From positions 17,075,629 through 17,139,628 of the forward strand of contig OW387147.1 of NCBI GenBank assembly GCA_936440205.1: a stretch of 64,000 nt of DNA. Reading direction: 5' to 3'. The notes under the pieces were generated by a model. The model did no database searches, was not told the origin of the DNA, and saw nothing but the letters and a program-made list of their open reading frames with translations. Made by a program: the position numbers and the translations under genes. This document shows positions 63,731 through 64,000 of the stretch, one piece after another (position 1 is the stretch's first letter; each line of letters opens with the position of its first letter). The DNA comes from Lepidonotus clava. Taxonomy: Eukaryota > Annelida > Polychaeta > Phyllodocida > Polynoidae.

Positions 63731-64000
63731 GCGACGGACGTTCCACTTGACTGAGCAGCAGCCTAGTGCGACCACATGGTGCGGTCCTTTTATACGTGGA
63801 GGGAGGGGCTCGATCGGTTTGGTCTCTATTTTTTTTAGGATTTAATTTTGTAATAAACATCAAAGTTTTCTTTGGTTTTCAGTGTCATAACATAAGGTGT
63901 TACAGGTGAAATTAAGATAATCTCAACTCCATGGGACTGAAGATTTACATAACATTTGAGAAATCATATGACAAGTAAGGTCTTGTCTTGGTCTAGAAAA
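63731..64000. other. Non-coding flank
   Basis: No gene recognised before the window ends. If 63.6-63.7 kb is a promoter, a first exon could lie here or just outside the window. Confidence 0.35.

Overview
This is a eukaryotic, intron- or intergenic-type window, most likely from a marine invertebrate. The evidence is AT-rich non-coding DNA, abundant short inverted-repeat elements with TA targets, a tRNA-like SINE, hAT-like CAGNGGCGGATCC ends, several minisatellites, and one long Ty3/gypsy retrotransposon. The palindrome TAGGCCTA is about seven-fold over-represented, which I associate loosely with echinoderm-like or other deuterostome genomes. That is a weak clue and I do not claim a phylum. I could not identify any host protein-coding gene. 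The longest frames outside the retrotransposon are minisatellite artefacts or unrecognised short frames.

Layout. 1-10 kb: AT-rich DNA with two copies of a 440-bp TA-flanked MITE and three islands that look like cis-regulatory DNA (about 1.35-1.6, 6.2-6.5 and 8.4-8.95 kb). 10-29.9 kb: microsatellites, a tRNA-like SINE, 22-bp, 28-bp and G-rich minisatellites, MITEs, and a GC-rich motif-dense stretch at 16.8-18.2 kb. 29,879-43,422: one Ty3/gypsy-type LTR retrotransposon on the minus strand, 13.5 kb, with 949-bp LTRs that differ at a single noticed position, so it is very young. 43.4-64 kb: foldback elements, more MITEs, a local tandem duplication split by a MITE, degraded dispersed repeats, and several promoter-like or enhancer-like islands (51.9, 52.6-52.8, 54.0-54.9, 56.1-56.4, 58.0-58.2, 59.7, 60.7 and 63.6 kb).

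The retrotransposon reads, on the minus strand, 5' LTR, tRNA-Leu-type primer site, gag, pol (protease, RT, RNase H, integrase), a 1.1-kb gap, a large third ORF, a 3.3-kb non-coding tail, polypurine tract, 3' LTR. The third ORF is in the position where env would lie, but it encodes a nuclear-looking protein with two C2H2 zinc fingers, long disordered acidic/basic stretches and no membrane segment. The gap before it holds a TATA box and an initiator at textbook spacing, and the ORF's first ATG is the first ATG after that start site. A retrotransposon whose accessory zinc-finger gene has its own promoter is the best candidate here for something undescribed.

The second unexplained signal is a pair of short words scattered through the host DNA: GAGCAGCTC (11 sites, about 0.5 expected) and CCTGGAGG (16 sites, about 2 expected). 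They cluster in the same GC-richer islands that carry recognisable transcription-factor motifs, which suggests a regulatory vocabulary used across the locus.
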